Assembly: GCA_016720565.1 (NCBI GenBank)
Contig: JADKKJ010000012.1
Coordinates: forward strand, 434,001 to 498,000
Source: Chitinophagaceae bacterium
GTDB lineage: Bacteria > Bacteroidota > Bacteroidia > Chitinophagales > Chitinophagaceae
DNA length: 64,000 bases
Direction: 5' to 3'
Notes under the pieces: generated by a model
Seen by the model: the letters and a program-made list of their open reading frames with translations, nothing else
Told to the model about the DNA's origin: nothing
Databases searched by the model: none
Shown: piece after piece, positions 15,040 through 22,686 of the stretch
How positions within the stretch are numbered: the stretch's first letter is position 1
Layout: each line of letters starts with the position of its first letter
Made by a program: the position numbers and the translations under genes

Positions 15040-15765
15040 TATTACAAGAGATCCCTAGAGGATTCACTTTTAAGAAAGTTTTTCTATTTTTGGATATCTA
15101 AAATCCAAACAATAGAAAAGCTTTTTTTTTACAGTTACCTAATCATTCCAATTTGCCTGCTATTTTTCTTAAAGAAAAAAAAGGAAGCAATCCCCTACAT
15201 TTTAGGCTTTTACGGTCTGCTATTCTTTGCATTCCTTAAGTTCTATGATCAATTGCCAAACAAGAAATTTATTCAGCTTTTTTATACTTTTTTAGAATAT
15301 TCTTTTTTCGCGTTATTATTTTGGCTTATCATAAAAAACAGGAGGTTTAAAACTATAATTGGAGTTTTCTCTCTTGGTTTTTTTTCCTTTTTGGTCTTCT
15401 ATTACTATAACTCCAAACTAGCTAGGCTTGATTCCATCCCAATAGGAATAGAAACCATTCTAACGCTAATTTATATTTCTTACTTTTTTTACGAATCATT
15501 TAAAACTTCGGTAGATACATATATATACAATCATCCAGGATTCTGGATTTCAATTGGCATTTTACTTTATTTAGGAGGTTCATTCTTTTTTTATATTCTA
15601 ATAAACGATCTCCCAAAAGACCAAATTGAAGCCTTTGGGAACATGACGTTTATTGCAGAAATAATTAAGAATATTCTATTTTGTATAGCAATAATATTCT
15701 TTTATAAATCTCCCTTAAAGTCAGATGCATCAAAAAAATCGGTGCCGTTTTTAGATATGGCATAA
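15040..15765 (+). CDS. multi-pass membrane protein, sensor partner of module 2, without a normal start codon
   Basis: The reading frame is open from just after TAA 15037 to 15765 and encodes at least six hydrophobic segments. Its C-terminal half (PGFWISIGILLYLGGSFFFY) matches the module 1 membrane protein, and the first ~70 codons (for example LIIPICLLFFLKKKKEAIPYI) align with that protein's N-terminal helices, so the real gene begins well before 15253. Yet no ATG, GTG or TTG occurs in frame between 15040 and the TTG at 15253. Either the gene starts at 14983 and carries a stop codon, or it starts at an unusual codon, or only a shortened form from 15253 is made. It lies 28 nt before its kinase. 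Confidence 0.6.
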   Translation, partial: YYKRSLEDSLLRKFFYFWISKIQTIEKLFFYSYLIIPICLLFFLKKKKEAIPYILGFYGLLFFAFLKFYDQLPNKKFIQLFYTFLEYSFFALLFWLIIKNRRFKTIIGVFSLGFFSFLVFYYYNSKLARLDSIPIGIETILTLIYISYFFYESFKTSVDTYIYNHPGFWISIGILLYLGGSFFFYILINDLPKDQIEAFGNMTFIAEIIKNILFCIAIIFFYKSPLKSDASKKSVPFLDMA

Positions 15766-15793
15766 TCACTTACCAACCGCAACCAACCAACTA

Positions 15794-16627
15794 ATGATCT
15801 TCCTGCTTCAATCATCGGCCAAATCAGGTGTTTCCCTGGTGTTATTTCTGGGTACCCTGGGGATGGTCGTGCTTACCGTTGCATTGATCATTTTCATCAT
15901 TCTTCACCAGCGAAGAGTGCTTCGATTCCAGAACCGGATCAACCATATGGAACAGGAACAGCAGAAGATCCTGCTGAACGCTTCCATTAAACTGCAGGAA
16001 GAAGAAAGGCAGCGCCTGGCCGCCGACCTGCATGATGATGCTGGTCCCCTGCTGGCCACCGCAAGGCTTTACCTGAACGAGAACCTGGTGAATATGGATA
16101 AAGCCTCCCAGCTTCAATCGATCTTCCAGGCCCGCCAGATCATCGATGACACCATTCAACTGATCCGAAATATCAGTCATAGCCTGATGCCCCCAACCCT
16201 GAAGAACTTCGGGCTGGAATCGGCCATCAACGACCTTTTCCAGAAGATCAGCGGATCAGGTACCATCAACGCCAGCAGCCGTTTCCATGAATACAAAGAG
16301 CGTCTCCGCACTGAAAAAGAACTGATCATATTCCGTATCGTACAGGAGCTGATCAATAATATACTTAAACACAGCAGCGCCTCCTTTATCCATCTTACCC
16401 AAAACGTACATGCCGATAAATTCTATGTGCGCATCCATCACGATGGCCGCGGACTGGTACAGGCTGATTTTGATAAGCTGAATAAAAGTAATGTGGGGCT
16501 GGGTTTGAAGAACATCAGCAGCCGCCTCCGGGTAGTACAGGGTAATATCAATTTTGAAAAAGACATTTCCCAGACCTACTATAAAGTGACCATTGAACTG
16601 CCAACCGATGAGCCTTACCAGAGTTAA
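15794..16627 (+). CDS. membrane histidine kinase, HisKA_3/NarX-type, module 2
   Basis: This 277-residue protein has one membrane segment (about residues 14-38) and a coiled-coil (40-75). The HisKA_3 H-box is RLAADLHDDAGPLLA with His80 as phospho-acceptor, and the conserved HSLMPPTLKNFGL loop follows. The HATPase_c domain has N-box ELINNILKHSSA, G1 HHDGRGL and G2 NVGLGLKNISSRL. Its composition is normal for the region, in contrast to the AT-rich membrane protein before it. The partner regulator begins 50 nt downstream. It is intact, so the module may still signal even if the sensor gene is broken. Confidence 0.92.
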   Translation: MIFLLQSSAKSGVSLVLFLGTLGMVVLTVALIIFIILHQRRVLRFQNRINHMEQEQQKILLNASIKLQEEERQRLAADLHDDAGPLLATARLYLNENLVNMDKASQLQSIFQARQIIDDTIQLIRNISHSLMPPTLKNFGLESAINDLFQKISGSGTINASSRFHEYKERLRTEKELIIFRIVQELINNILKHSSASFIHLTQNVHADKFYVRIHHDGRGLVQADFDKLNKSNVGLGLKNISSRLRVVQGNINFEKDISQTYYKVTIELPTDEPYQS

Positions 16628-16677
16628 GCCAGTTACACTACCATTACAGGCTTCTATTTGTTAACTTCGTATCACCT

Positions 16678-17328
16678 ATGGGTTCAATCAGAGTAGCGAT
16701 AGCCGACGACCATAAGATCTTTAGAAAAGGAGTTATCCTTTCCCTTCGCCCTTACAGCAATATCAAATTTGTGATGGAAGCGGAAAATGGTGACGAACTG
16801 ATCCAGGGATTAGCCAGCACCGAAGCCGATGTAGTGCTTATGGATCTCCGTATGCCGGGAAAAGATGGCATTGAGGCTACCAAGATCGTTTCCAAGCAAT
16901 TCCCCAATATGCGCGTGCTGGTATTAAGCATGTACGAAGATGAACGATTCGTTTACCACCTGATGGAGAATGGCGCCAATGGCTACCTGCTGAAGAATGC
17001 TGAACCCCAGGAGATCCGCCGCGCCATCATGGAAGTGCATGAGAAAGGATACTACCTTAATAATTTCGTGAACCGTATCCTGCTTAAAAAATCACATGCC
17101 CGCCAGAAAGTGGTTCCCTCCCTGAATAACGAGATCACCCTTTCCGATAAAGAAAAAGATGTGCTCCGTTTTATCTGTATGGAATTTACCGCGGCAGAGA
17201 TCGCCCAGAAAATGGAGATCAGCGCCCGCACCGTAGAGGCCATAAAAGACAGGTTGATGGAAAGGTTTGGCTCTAAGAATACTGCAGGACTGGTATTCTT
17301 CGCAGTAAAGAATAACCTGATCGAGTGA
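16678..17328 (+). CDS. response regulator, NarL/LuxR family, module 2 (paralog D)
   Basis: This 216-residue regulator has ADDH acidic residues, phospho-acceptor Asp56 in VVLMDLRMP, Lys in YLLKNA and the LuxR HTH region TAAEIAQKMEISARTVEAIKDRL. It ends in the shared GLVFFAVK tail. A TAACTTCG box at 16662-16669 lies 8 nt before the ATG, so an internal, nearly leaderless promoter is possible in addition to readthrough from the kinase. Its TGA stop abuts the convergent TGA of scoB within the palindrome TGATCA, with no terminator. Confidence 0.92.
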   Translation: MGSIRVAIADDHKIFRKGVILSLRPYSNIKFVMEAENGDELIQGLASTEADVVLMDLRMPGKDGIEATKIVSKQFPNMRVLVLSMYEDERFVYHLMENGANGYLLKNAEPQEIRRAIMEVHEKGYYLNNFVNRILLKKSHARQKVVPSLNNEITLSDKEKDVLRFICMEFTAAEIAQKMEISARTVEAIKDRLMERFGSKNTAGLVFFAVKNNLIE

Positions 17329-17988
17329 TCAGTCGAACCGCATTTCAGGGATCTCTCCTTCTACAATTAATTTACCTGCTGTCTTAGACACTATTTCCTC
17401 CACACTGATACCTGGAGCCCTTTCAAGCAGCCGGAATCCATTTGCCGTAACATCCAGTACCGCCAGGTCGGAAACGATCTTCTTTACACATTTAACGCCT
17501 GTAAGCGGCAGGCTGCAGGAAGGCAATAATTTAGATTCCCCCTTGGGGTTGGTATGCATCATCGCCACAATAATATTCCGGGCGCTGGCCACCAGGTCCA
17601 TGGCACCACCCATGCCCTTCACCATCTTACCTGGTATCTTCCAGTTGGCGATATCTCCCTGCTCACTTACCTCCATTGCTCCCAGTACGGTAAGGTCAAC
17701 CTTACCCGCCCTGATCATGCCAAAGCTAAGTGCAGAATCGAAGAATGCTGAACCTGGCACTGTAGTAATGGTTTGTTTACCTGCATTAATAAGATCGGGA
17801 TCTTCCTCTCCTTCAAATGGGAAGGGCCCCATGCCCAGCAAGCCATTCTCACTCTGCAAGACCACATTCACGCCCGCAGGAATATAATTGGCCACCAGGG
17901 TGGGGATACCGATACCCAGGTTCACATAATATCCATCCTTCAATTCTTTTGCAATTCGTTGCGCTATTTGTTCTTTATTTAAAGCCAT
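17329..17988 (-). CDS. scoB: succinyl-CoA:3-ketoacid CoA-transferase subunit B
   Basis: This 219-residue beta subunit of a class I CoA-transferase opens with LKDGYYVNLGIGIPTLVANYI and carries the catalytic glutamate in SENGLLGMGP. Later family motifs are GMIRAGKVDLTVLGAMEV and MGGAMDLV. With ScoA it moves CoA from succinyl-CoA to acetoacetate in ketone body and some amino acid breakdown. scoA lies just upstream with 23 nt between stop and start, and this spacer is filled by a heptamer array. Heterotetramer formation is known for the family. Confidence 0.92.
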   Translation of the reverse strand: MALNKEQIAQRIAKELKDGYYVNLGIGIPTLVANYIPAGVNVVLQSENGLLGMGPFPFEGEEDPDLINAGKQTITTVPGSAFFDSALSFGMIRAGKVDLTVLGAMEVSEQGDIANWKIPGKMVKGMGGAMDLVASARNIIVAMMHTNPKGESKLLPSCSLPLTGVKCVKKIVSDLAVLDVTANGFRLLERAPGISVEEIVSKTAGKLIVEGEIPEMRFD

Positions 17989-17993
17989 TGGAA

Positions 17994-18021
17994 GGGTTGA
18001 GGGTTGAGAGTTTAGGGTTTA
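17994..18021. repeat. heptamer array, four units, between scoA and scoB
   Basis: There are four 7-mers, GGGTTGA, GGGTTGA, GAGTTTA and GGGTTTA, exactly 28 nt. The third and fourth units encode the last two residues and the TAA stop of scoA on the minus strand. The array separates two genes whose products must be made together. Confidence 0.8.
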
Positions 18022-18707
18022 CGAACGGTTCTTTGTTCTATCCTTTTTTCATAATCTTTTCCCTGGAAGATGCGGTGCACATAAATTCCGGGTGTGTGGA
18101 TATGATCGGGATCCAGGGAACCTGCCGGTACCAGTTCTTCTACTTCGGCAATGGTAATACGTCCTGCCATAGCCATTAAAGGATTAAAATTCCTGGCGGT
18201 TTCCCGGTACATAAGATTGCCCTGGCTATCTCCTTTCCAGGCCTTCACCAGCGCGAAATCAGCGTCAAAAGCTTCTTCCATCAAATATTCCTTTCCATTG
18301 AATACACGGCTCTCCTTGCCGATCGCCACCTCTGTACCTACACCTGCCGGGGTGAATACAGCCGGCATTCCATAACCGGCAGCCAGGCAACGGGTAGCCA
18401 GGGTTCCCTGTGGTATGAGCTCCACTTCCAGTTCGCCGCTAAGCAATTGCCTTTCAAACTCTGCATTTTCCCCTACATAGGAGGAGATCATTTTTTTGAC
18501 CTGCCGGGTGGCCAGCAAAAGACCTATCCCAAAATCATCTACCCCGGCATTATTAGAGATACAGGTAAGTGACCGGGTTCCTTTTTTTACAATAGCGCTG
18601 ATACAATTTTCGGGAATACCGCAGAGACCGAATCCTCCGAGCATGATCACGGCACCATCCTGGATATCAAGAATGGCCTCATCAGCATTGTTGACGATCT
18701 TATTCAT
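18012..18707 (-). CDS. scoA: succinyl-CoA:3-ketoacid CoA-transferase subunit A
   Basis: This 231-residue alpha subunit shows the glycine-rich VIMLGGFGLCGIPENCI motif, SNNAGVDDFGIGLLL, the YVGENAEFERQLLSGELEVELIPQGT region compressed in the usual order, and FTPAGVGTEVA. I chose ATG 18707 rather than the TTG two codons earlier. The operon order scoA-scoB is standard. The last codons KP-stop come from the heptamer array rather than from conserved sequence, suggesting that the array replaced the original 3' end. Confidence 0.92.
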   Translation of the reverse strand: MNKIVNNADEAILDIQDGAVIMLGGFGLCGIPENCISAIVKKGTRSLTCISNNAGVDDFGIGLLLATRQVKKMISSYVGENAEFERQLLSGELEVELIPQGTLATRCLAAGYGMPAVFTPAGVGTEVAIGKESRVFNGKEYLMEEAFDADFALVKAWKGDSQGNLMYRETARNFNPLMAMAGRITIAEVEELVPAGSLDPDHIHTPGIYVHRIFQGKDYEKRIEQRTVRKP

Positions 18708-18752
18708 TGGCAAAAGTTGAATGTAAAATTAAGGATTTGTCGCTTGCAGCTA

Positions 18753-19145
18753 TTATTGCGCGATCACCGACTTCATATTCCTCCGGCTGGTATCAATACC
18801 AAATGGAGTCCAAACCGCGCTGGTATCTACCTGTTTGGATATGGAATCCATCAGGTCTTGCATCAGCTTTGGGTGGGCGCTGTAATAATTATAGCTTTCC
18901 CGGAAATCTTCCTGGCTGACCTTATGCAGGGCAAGTACTTCACCGTAATAGGTGGAACTGACCTTCGTTTTTTTGGCCAGGCTATCTTTAGCAAAAATAA
19001 AATCGCCCATGAACTGATCTGCCCGCATCATATCCCACATCACGGCCCTCATATCCCTGAAGGAAAGAACCCCGTGCGGCGTTTTATCTGTGCAGGAAAA
19101 TACCAGCAGCAACAACATATAAGCGAAGAAGAATAGTCGCCTCAT
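18753..19145 (-). CDS. DUF4296 lipoprotein
   Basis: This 130-residue protein has a lipoprotein signal (LLLLVFSCTDKT; lipid Cys near residue 18) and a helical DUF4296 domain. The domain signs are an early MRAVMWDMMRADQF segment and a central YYGEVLALHKVSQEDFRESYNYY. The family is confined to Bacteroidota and its function is unknown. Its start overlaps the PorD-like stop by 4 nt (ATGA), so it is coupled to that gene. It probably acts in the periplasm, perhaps with the same machinery. Confidence 0.75.
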   Translation of the reverse strand: MRRLFFFAYMLLLLVFSCTDKTPHGVLSFRDMRAVMWDMMRADQFMGDFIFAKDSLAKKTKVSSTYYGEVLALHKVSQEDFRESYNYYSAHPKLMQDLMDSISKQVDTSAVWTPFGIDTSRRNMKSVIAQ

Positions 19146-20059
19146 TTCATGTCTTTATAAGAAGAGGCATGGGTAAGATCAAGCCGGGAGAGAATATCTT
19201 TTGCCCTTGTCTTCATTTCAGGATTGGCTTTTGAAAATACTTTCACCAGTTCATTGTTCTTTCCCTGGAAAAAGAACTGCATGATCATAGAATTGGCATT
19301 CTCATTATTCAGGGAATTGAGCAGGTTCAGGCAATTGAAAATGCTGGTACGACCAGCTTCTTCATTCTCATAATATACATCCAGACCAGTTCGGTAATAA
19401 GCATACACCGCATCATGAAAAAGGGCAAAGCGGCTATTGTTCAGGTTCTCGGCCAGCCAGTATCTGTTTCTCAGGCTTTCAAAAGATTTCCAGCCTCGTA
19501 TATCCTTATTCTCAGGGGCATTATTTACAATATTCCAGGCTTTCAGGAAATATGGATCGCCGCCACGGGTAGAGAAAGAAGCGTAATCAAATCCCAAAAT
19601 GATGTTTACATAATAAGCGAAAACTGCTGTAAGGTTAGATACGATAGGATCATTCCCCTGCACCCTGTTCTCGTTGAATTCAATAGGCTGGAACTCTATA
19701 TACTTGAATGAAACATCATCATCCAGGAAATTAACAATAGGCGATTCATAGGCAGTGTTGAAGATAGGCCTTGCTGCCTGCACAGTGAGTTTACCCTTGT
19801 AAACATTTCCATCAAGGGCCTGGTCGATAGTAAGAAGAAAACTACATTGGATCTTTTCCGCTGGCTGGAAGCCATCATTGGTCCAGCGACGCCCATTCAG
19901 GAAATTGGTAAGCCCCGATTGAAGGGTCTGGAATATTTTTTTATCAACCGTACTGCTCACTTTATTGGTAATGATATTTACCCTGGCCTGCAATTCCTGT
20001 GATTGGGCGCCGTATGCGATCAGTAAGGTGAAAAAGAACAATGAAAATTTCTTATGCAT
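19142..20059 (-). CDS. porD: DUF4835 protein, PorD-like (type IX secretion associated)
   Basis: This is a 305-residue secreted protein with a signal peptide (FSLFFFTLLIAYGAQSQ). The body matches DUF4835: LQARVNIITNKVSSTVDKKIF at the mature N terminus, then LTNFLNGRRWTND, the FQPIEFNEN segment and FAYYVNIILGFDYASFSTRGG. The P. gingivalis member PorD is reported to be needed for T9SS function. A T9SS substrate is encoded at 27.4 kb, so the system is expected in this genome. It sits between coaBC (8-nt overlap) and the DUF4296 gene (4-nt overlap), the usual Bacteroidota order. Confidence 0.8.
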   Translation of the reverse strand: MHKKFSLFFFTLLIAYGAQSQELQARVNIITNKVSSTVDKKIFQTLQSGLTNFLNGRRWTNDGFQPAEKIQCSFLLTIDQALDGNVYKGKLTVQAARPIFNTAYESPIVNFLDDDVSFKYIEFQPIEFNENRVQGNDPIVSNLTAVFAYYVNIILGFDYASFSTRGGDPYFLKAWNIVNNAPENKDIRGWKSFESLRNRYWLAENLNNSRFALFHDAVYAYYRTGLDVYYENEEAGRTSIFNCLNLLNSLNNENANSMIMQFFFQGKNNELVKVFSKANPEMKTRAKDILSRLDLTHASSYKDMK

Positions 20060-21248
20060 AGAATTTGCTGATTATCGTATCTACAATATCTTTCGCTACC
20101 TGTGCTTTAGGGCGGAGGTCAAAATCCCATTCATCTCCCTCCTTCCCGAAAATAGTGATCTTATTCGTATCATGGCCGAATCCGGCGCCCTCATCGCGAA
20201 GTGAATTCAATATGATCAGGTCGGCGTTCTTACGAACTAATTTATCCTTCGCGTGCTGTTTTTCATTTTCAGTTTCCAATGCAAAGCCCACCAGTATCTG
20301 CCCTTTTGATTTCTTCTCGCCCAATGCTTTCAGAATATCAGTCGTTTTCTTCAACTCCAGGGTTAAATACTCTTCCTTCTTCTTGATCTTTTCACCGGCC
20401 ACTTCTCTGGCCTCATAATCTGCCACCGCTGCTGCCATTATAGTTAGGTCCGATGCTTCAAAATTCTCCAGGCAGGCCTGGTACATCTGGGCCGCGCTGG
20501 TCACCTGCATAATTTCTATTCCTGTAAGATCACTGGTGTTCACATTTGGTCCTGCAACCAGCACTACCTCCGCTCCACGGCTCTTCAGCTCTCTTGCAAT
20601 GGCGGTTCCCATTTTTCCCGTAGAATGATTGCCAATAAAACGAACCGGGTCCAGCGCTTCGTATGTAGGTCCTGCGGTAACCAGGGCTTTTTTCCCTTTA
20701 AGCGGACCGGTCAAAAAAAAACGCTGTTCCATGTATTCAATGATCTGCTCAGGTTCTGCCATACGGCCTTCGCCGTTCAAACCGCTGGCAAGGAAGCCTT
20801 CATTCACAGGCAGGATATGGTTTCCAAATGCCTTAAGCTTTTCCAGGTTGTTTTTGGTAGAAGGGTGTTTCCACATATCCTCATCCATGGCTGGGGCAAG
20901 CAGCACCGGGCAGGTTGCAGAAAGATAAACGGCCATTAAAAGGTTATCGCAAAGTCCATTGGCCATTTTGGCCATTGTATTACAACTAAGAGGAGCGATC
21001 AGCATAAGGTCGGCCCAGCGTCCCAGCATTACATGATTTGACCAGCTCTCTTCGTGAAATAATTCCACCAGTACCTTATTCCCGCTTAGGGTAGATAAAG
21101 TGAGAGGGGTAACAAAATCTTTTGCTGAAGGCGTTACTATGATCTTCACCTCTGCCCCGTTCTTTACCAGCAGGCGGGTAAGGAAAATGGATTTATAGGC
21201 GGCGATGCTGCCTGTGATCCCCAGTAGTATTTTTTTTCCTTTCAGCAT
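20052..21248 (-). CDS. coaBC: bifunctional phosphopantothenoylcysteine decarboxylase/synthase
   Basis: From ATG 21248 this is a 398-residue fusion. The N-terminal flavoprotein (CoaC) half has LGITGSIAAYKS, the active-site His in WSNHVMLGRWAD and LSCNTMAKMANGLCDNLL. The C-terminal CoaB half starts at KKALVTAGPTYEALDPVRF and includes NHSTGKMG and MAAAVADY. It makes 4'-phosphopantetheine in coenzyme A synthesis. The frame extends 13 codons upstream, but the family start is MLKGKKILLGITGS. An intrinsic terminator separates it from rpoZ. The 3' end overlaps the porD-like gene by 8 nt. Confidence 0.93.
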   Translation of the reverse strand: MLKGKKILLGITGSIAAYKSIFLTRLLVKNGAEVKIIVTPSAKDFVTPLTLSTLSGNKVLVELFHEESWSNHVMLGRWADLMLIAPLSCNTMAKMANGLCDNLLMAVYLSATCPVLLAPAMDEDMWKHPSTKNNLEKLKAFGNHILPVNEGFLASGLNGEGRMAEPEQIIEYMEQRFFLTGPLKGKKALVTAGPTYEALDPVRFIGNHSTGKMGTAIARELKSRGAEVVLVAGPNVNTSDLTGIEIMQVTSAAQMYQACLENFEASDLTIMAAAVADYEAREVAGEKIKKKEEYLTLELKKTTDILKALGEKKSKGQILVGFALETENEKQHAKDKLVRKNADLIILNSLRDEGAGFGHDTNKITIFGKEGDEWDFDLRPKAQVAKDIVDTIISKFYA

Positions 21249-21283
21249 ATTTTCAAAATTACCGATTTGCAGTTTCCTCAAAT

Positions 21284-21311
21284 GCAAAAAGCGGCCAGGG
21301 CCGCTTTTTGC
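21284..21311. terminator. bidirectional hairpin between rpoZ and coaBC
   Basis: GCAAAAAGCGGCC and GGCCGCTTTTTGC form a perfect stem. Both strands have a T-run inside the stem's lower part. It may end the bamD-rpoZ transcript or attenuate into coaBC. Confidence 0.65.
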
Positions 21312-21327
21312 TTACTATTTTAACTGA

Positions 21328-21669
21328 TCAGCTGAACAGGTCAGTATCATTCTTACGGAAATACACCTTGTCCTCCATGAATTCCTGGGTAGCCAGTAAA
21401 GCCGGGTTAGGCATGCGCTCATAGGCCCTGGAAATTTCGATCTGCTCCTTATTCTCATGGATCTCTTCCAGGCTATCTGTATGGCTGGCGAATTCTTCGA
21501 GTTTATTATGCAGTTCTTCCTTCAGCGAGATATTGATCTGGCTGGCCCTTTTTCCAATAATGGAAATTGACTCATAAAGATTACCGGTCTTTGCTTTAAG
21601 ATCGTCAAGATTACGCGTTTCAATACTGTTGGTTATCCCTGCACTAAGCTGGCGTCTTAATTTGCTCAT
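21328..21669 (-). CDS. rpoZ: RNA polymerase omega-like subunit, Bacteroidota type
   Basis: This 113-residue protein shows the Rpb6/omega features of the Bacteroidota version. LYESISIIGKRASQINISLKEEL (residues 33-55) corresponds to the omega helix that clamps beta-prime, and PNPALLATQEFMEDKVYF is a conserved tail. It stabilises RNA polymerase assembly. Its ATG lies 26 nt inside the end of bamD, so the two are coupled. This bamD-rpoZ-coaBC arrangement is common in the phylum. Confidence 0.8.
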   Translation of the reverse strand: MSKLRRQLSAGITNSIETRNLDDLKAKTGNLYESISIIGKRASQINISLKEELHNKLEEFASHTDSLEEIHENKEQIEISRAYERMPNPALLATQEFMEDKVYFRKNDTDLFS

Positions 21670-22504
21670 TGGTTGAACTTTTTATATTTTTTTGCGATTG
21701 ATTCATGAGATCGTCCACGTCTTTTTTCAGTTTGCTTTCCGGAAAACGATCCGTGAACACGTTACATTCTGTGATGACCTGCTCAAATCTTTCTGGTTTC
21801 TTTTCCTCCACGCTTAATTCAGCATAGCGAAAGTAAGATCTGATGATCATCAGTTGGTATTCATCGGCCCTGGCTGATTCAGGATAGGCATCCAGTACCT
21901 GCGCGAAGGCAACGCCCGCTGCCCGATACTGCCCCATATCAAAATACAGCTGGGCGCTTTTTCTGTCCTTGGTCTCCAGTTTCTCCCTGCAGATATCAAT
22001 GATCTGGTTTGCTTCCTTGATCCTTGAGGATCCGGGATGTGAATTGATGAAGATCTGCATCATGCCAACCGCCCGGATCGTGCTGGTTTGATCCAGCTCC
22101 GGCTTGGGTGATTGCATATAAAAACAATAAGCCTTCATATAATCCACCTCTTCCGCTTTCTTACTATTTGGAAATATCTCCAGGAATGTCTTGAACAGGT
22201 TCTGGGCATTCAGGTAATCTTCCAGGTAATAAGCGCAGTAAGCGTATTTATAATAAATATCCTCGAAGGTCATAGTGGTCTTGTAATAGGGCATGATATC
22301 CTCATAGACCTGCTGGGCCTTGGTATATTTTTTCTTTACAAAGAACTGTTCGGCCATTCGAAGTTTATACTCCGGATCCGGGCTCTTCAGGATCTTGGTA
22401 ATACTCTTGTTTTTACCCGGTTTTTTGGCCGAGGCGGCTTTTTTTCCGCTGTGACAGGATACCATAAAAAGGGCCAACAGTAAGATCCAGGAATACCTCA
22501 TCAT
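21644..22504 (-). CDS. bamD: outer membrane assembly lipoprotein BamD
   Basis: From ATG 22504 this is about 286 residues. A lipoprotein signal ends at the Cys in ALFMVSCHSGKK, followed by a Lys-rich linker and TPR-like helical repeats. Examples are YTKAQQVYEDIM, YLEDYLNAQNLFKTFLEIFPN and YRAAGVAFAQVLDAYPES. BamD is the essential lipoprotein partner of BamA in inserting beta-barrel proteins. The open frame continues 26 codons upstream of the ATG but lacks signal-peptide character there. A TAACTTTG box lies about 30 nt before the start. Confidence 0.88.
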   Translation of the reverse strand: MMRYSWILLLALFMVSCHSGKKAASAKKPGKNKSITKILKSPDPEYKLRMAEQFFVKKKYTKAQQVYEDIMPYYKTTMTFEDIYYKYAYCAYYLEDYLNAQNLFKTFLEIFPNSKKAEEVDYMKAYCFYMQSPKPELDQTSTIRAVGMMQIFINSHPGSSRIKEANQIIDICREKLETKDRKSAQLYFDMGQYRAAGVAFAQVLDAYPESARADEYQLMIIRSYFRYAELSVEEKKPERFEQVITECNVFTDRFPESKLKKDVDDLMNQSQKNIKSSTNEQIKTPA

Positions 22505-22531
22505 AATTTGTAATTCAGCCCTTAGGGCCTG

Positions 22532-22539
22532 CAAAGTTA
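22532..22539 (-). promoter_or_regulatory. candidate -7 box for bamD
   Basis: On the minus strand TAACTTTG matches TAnnTTTG and lies 28 nt before the bamD ATG. No TTTG is found at the expected -33 distance. A short CCCTAAGGG palindrome lies in the 5' UTR. Confidence 0.4.
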
Positions 22540-22640
22540 ATTGATAAAGGGCAAAACTTACATAAAAATTAAAACTGACCAAATGTGGGTAGTTAAGGTT
22601 ATTCTAAAGCCAACCACTTTGGCTCCTAATGCCTTAAATG

Positions 22641-22668
22641 AAAAAGGCCTCCAGATGGAGGCCTTTTT
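22641..22668 (-). terminator. terminator after the OmpA-family gene
   Basis: AAAAAGGCCTCC and GGAGGCCTTTTT form a 12-bp perfect stem with an AGAT loop. It is symmetric and could serve both strands. It lies 18 nt beyond the OmpA-family stop. Confidence 0.85.
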
Positions 22669-22686
22669 CTATTCCTTAGTCAATTC

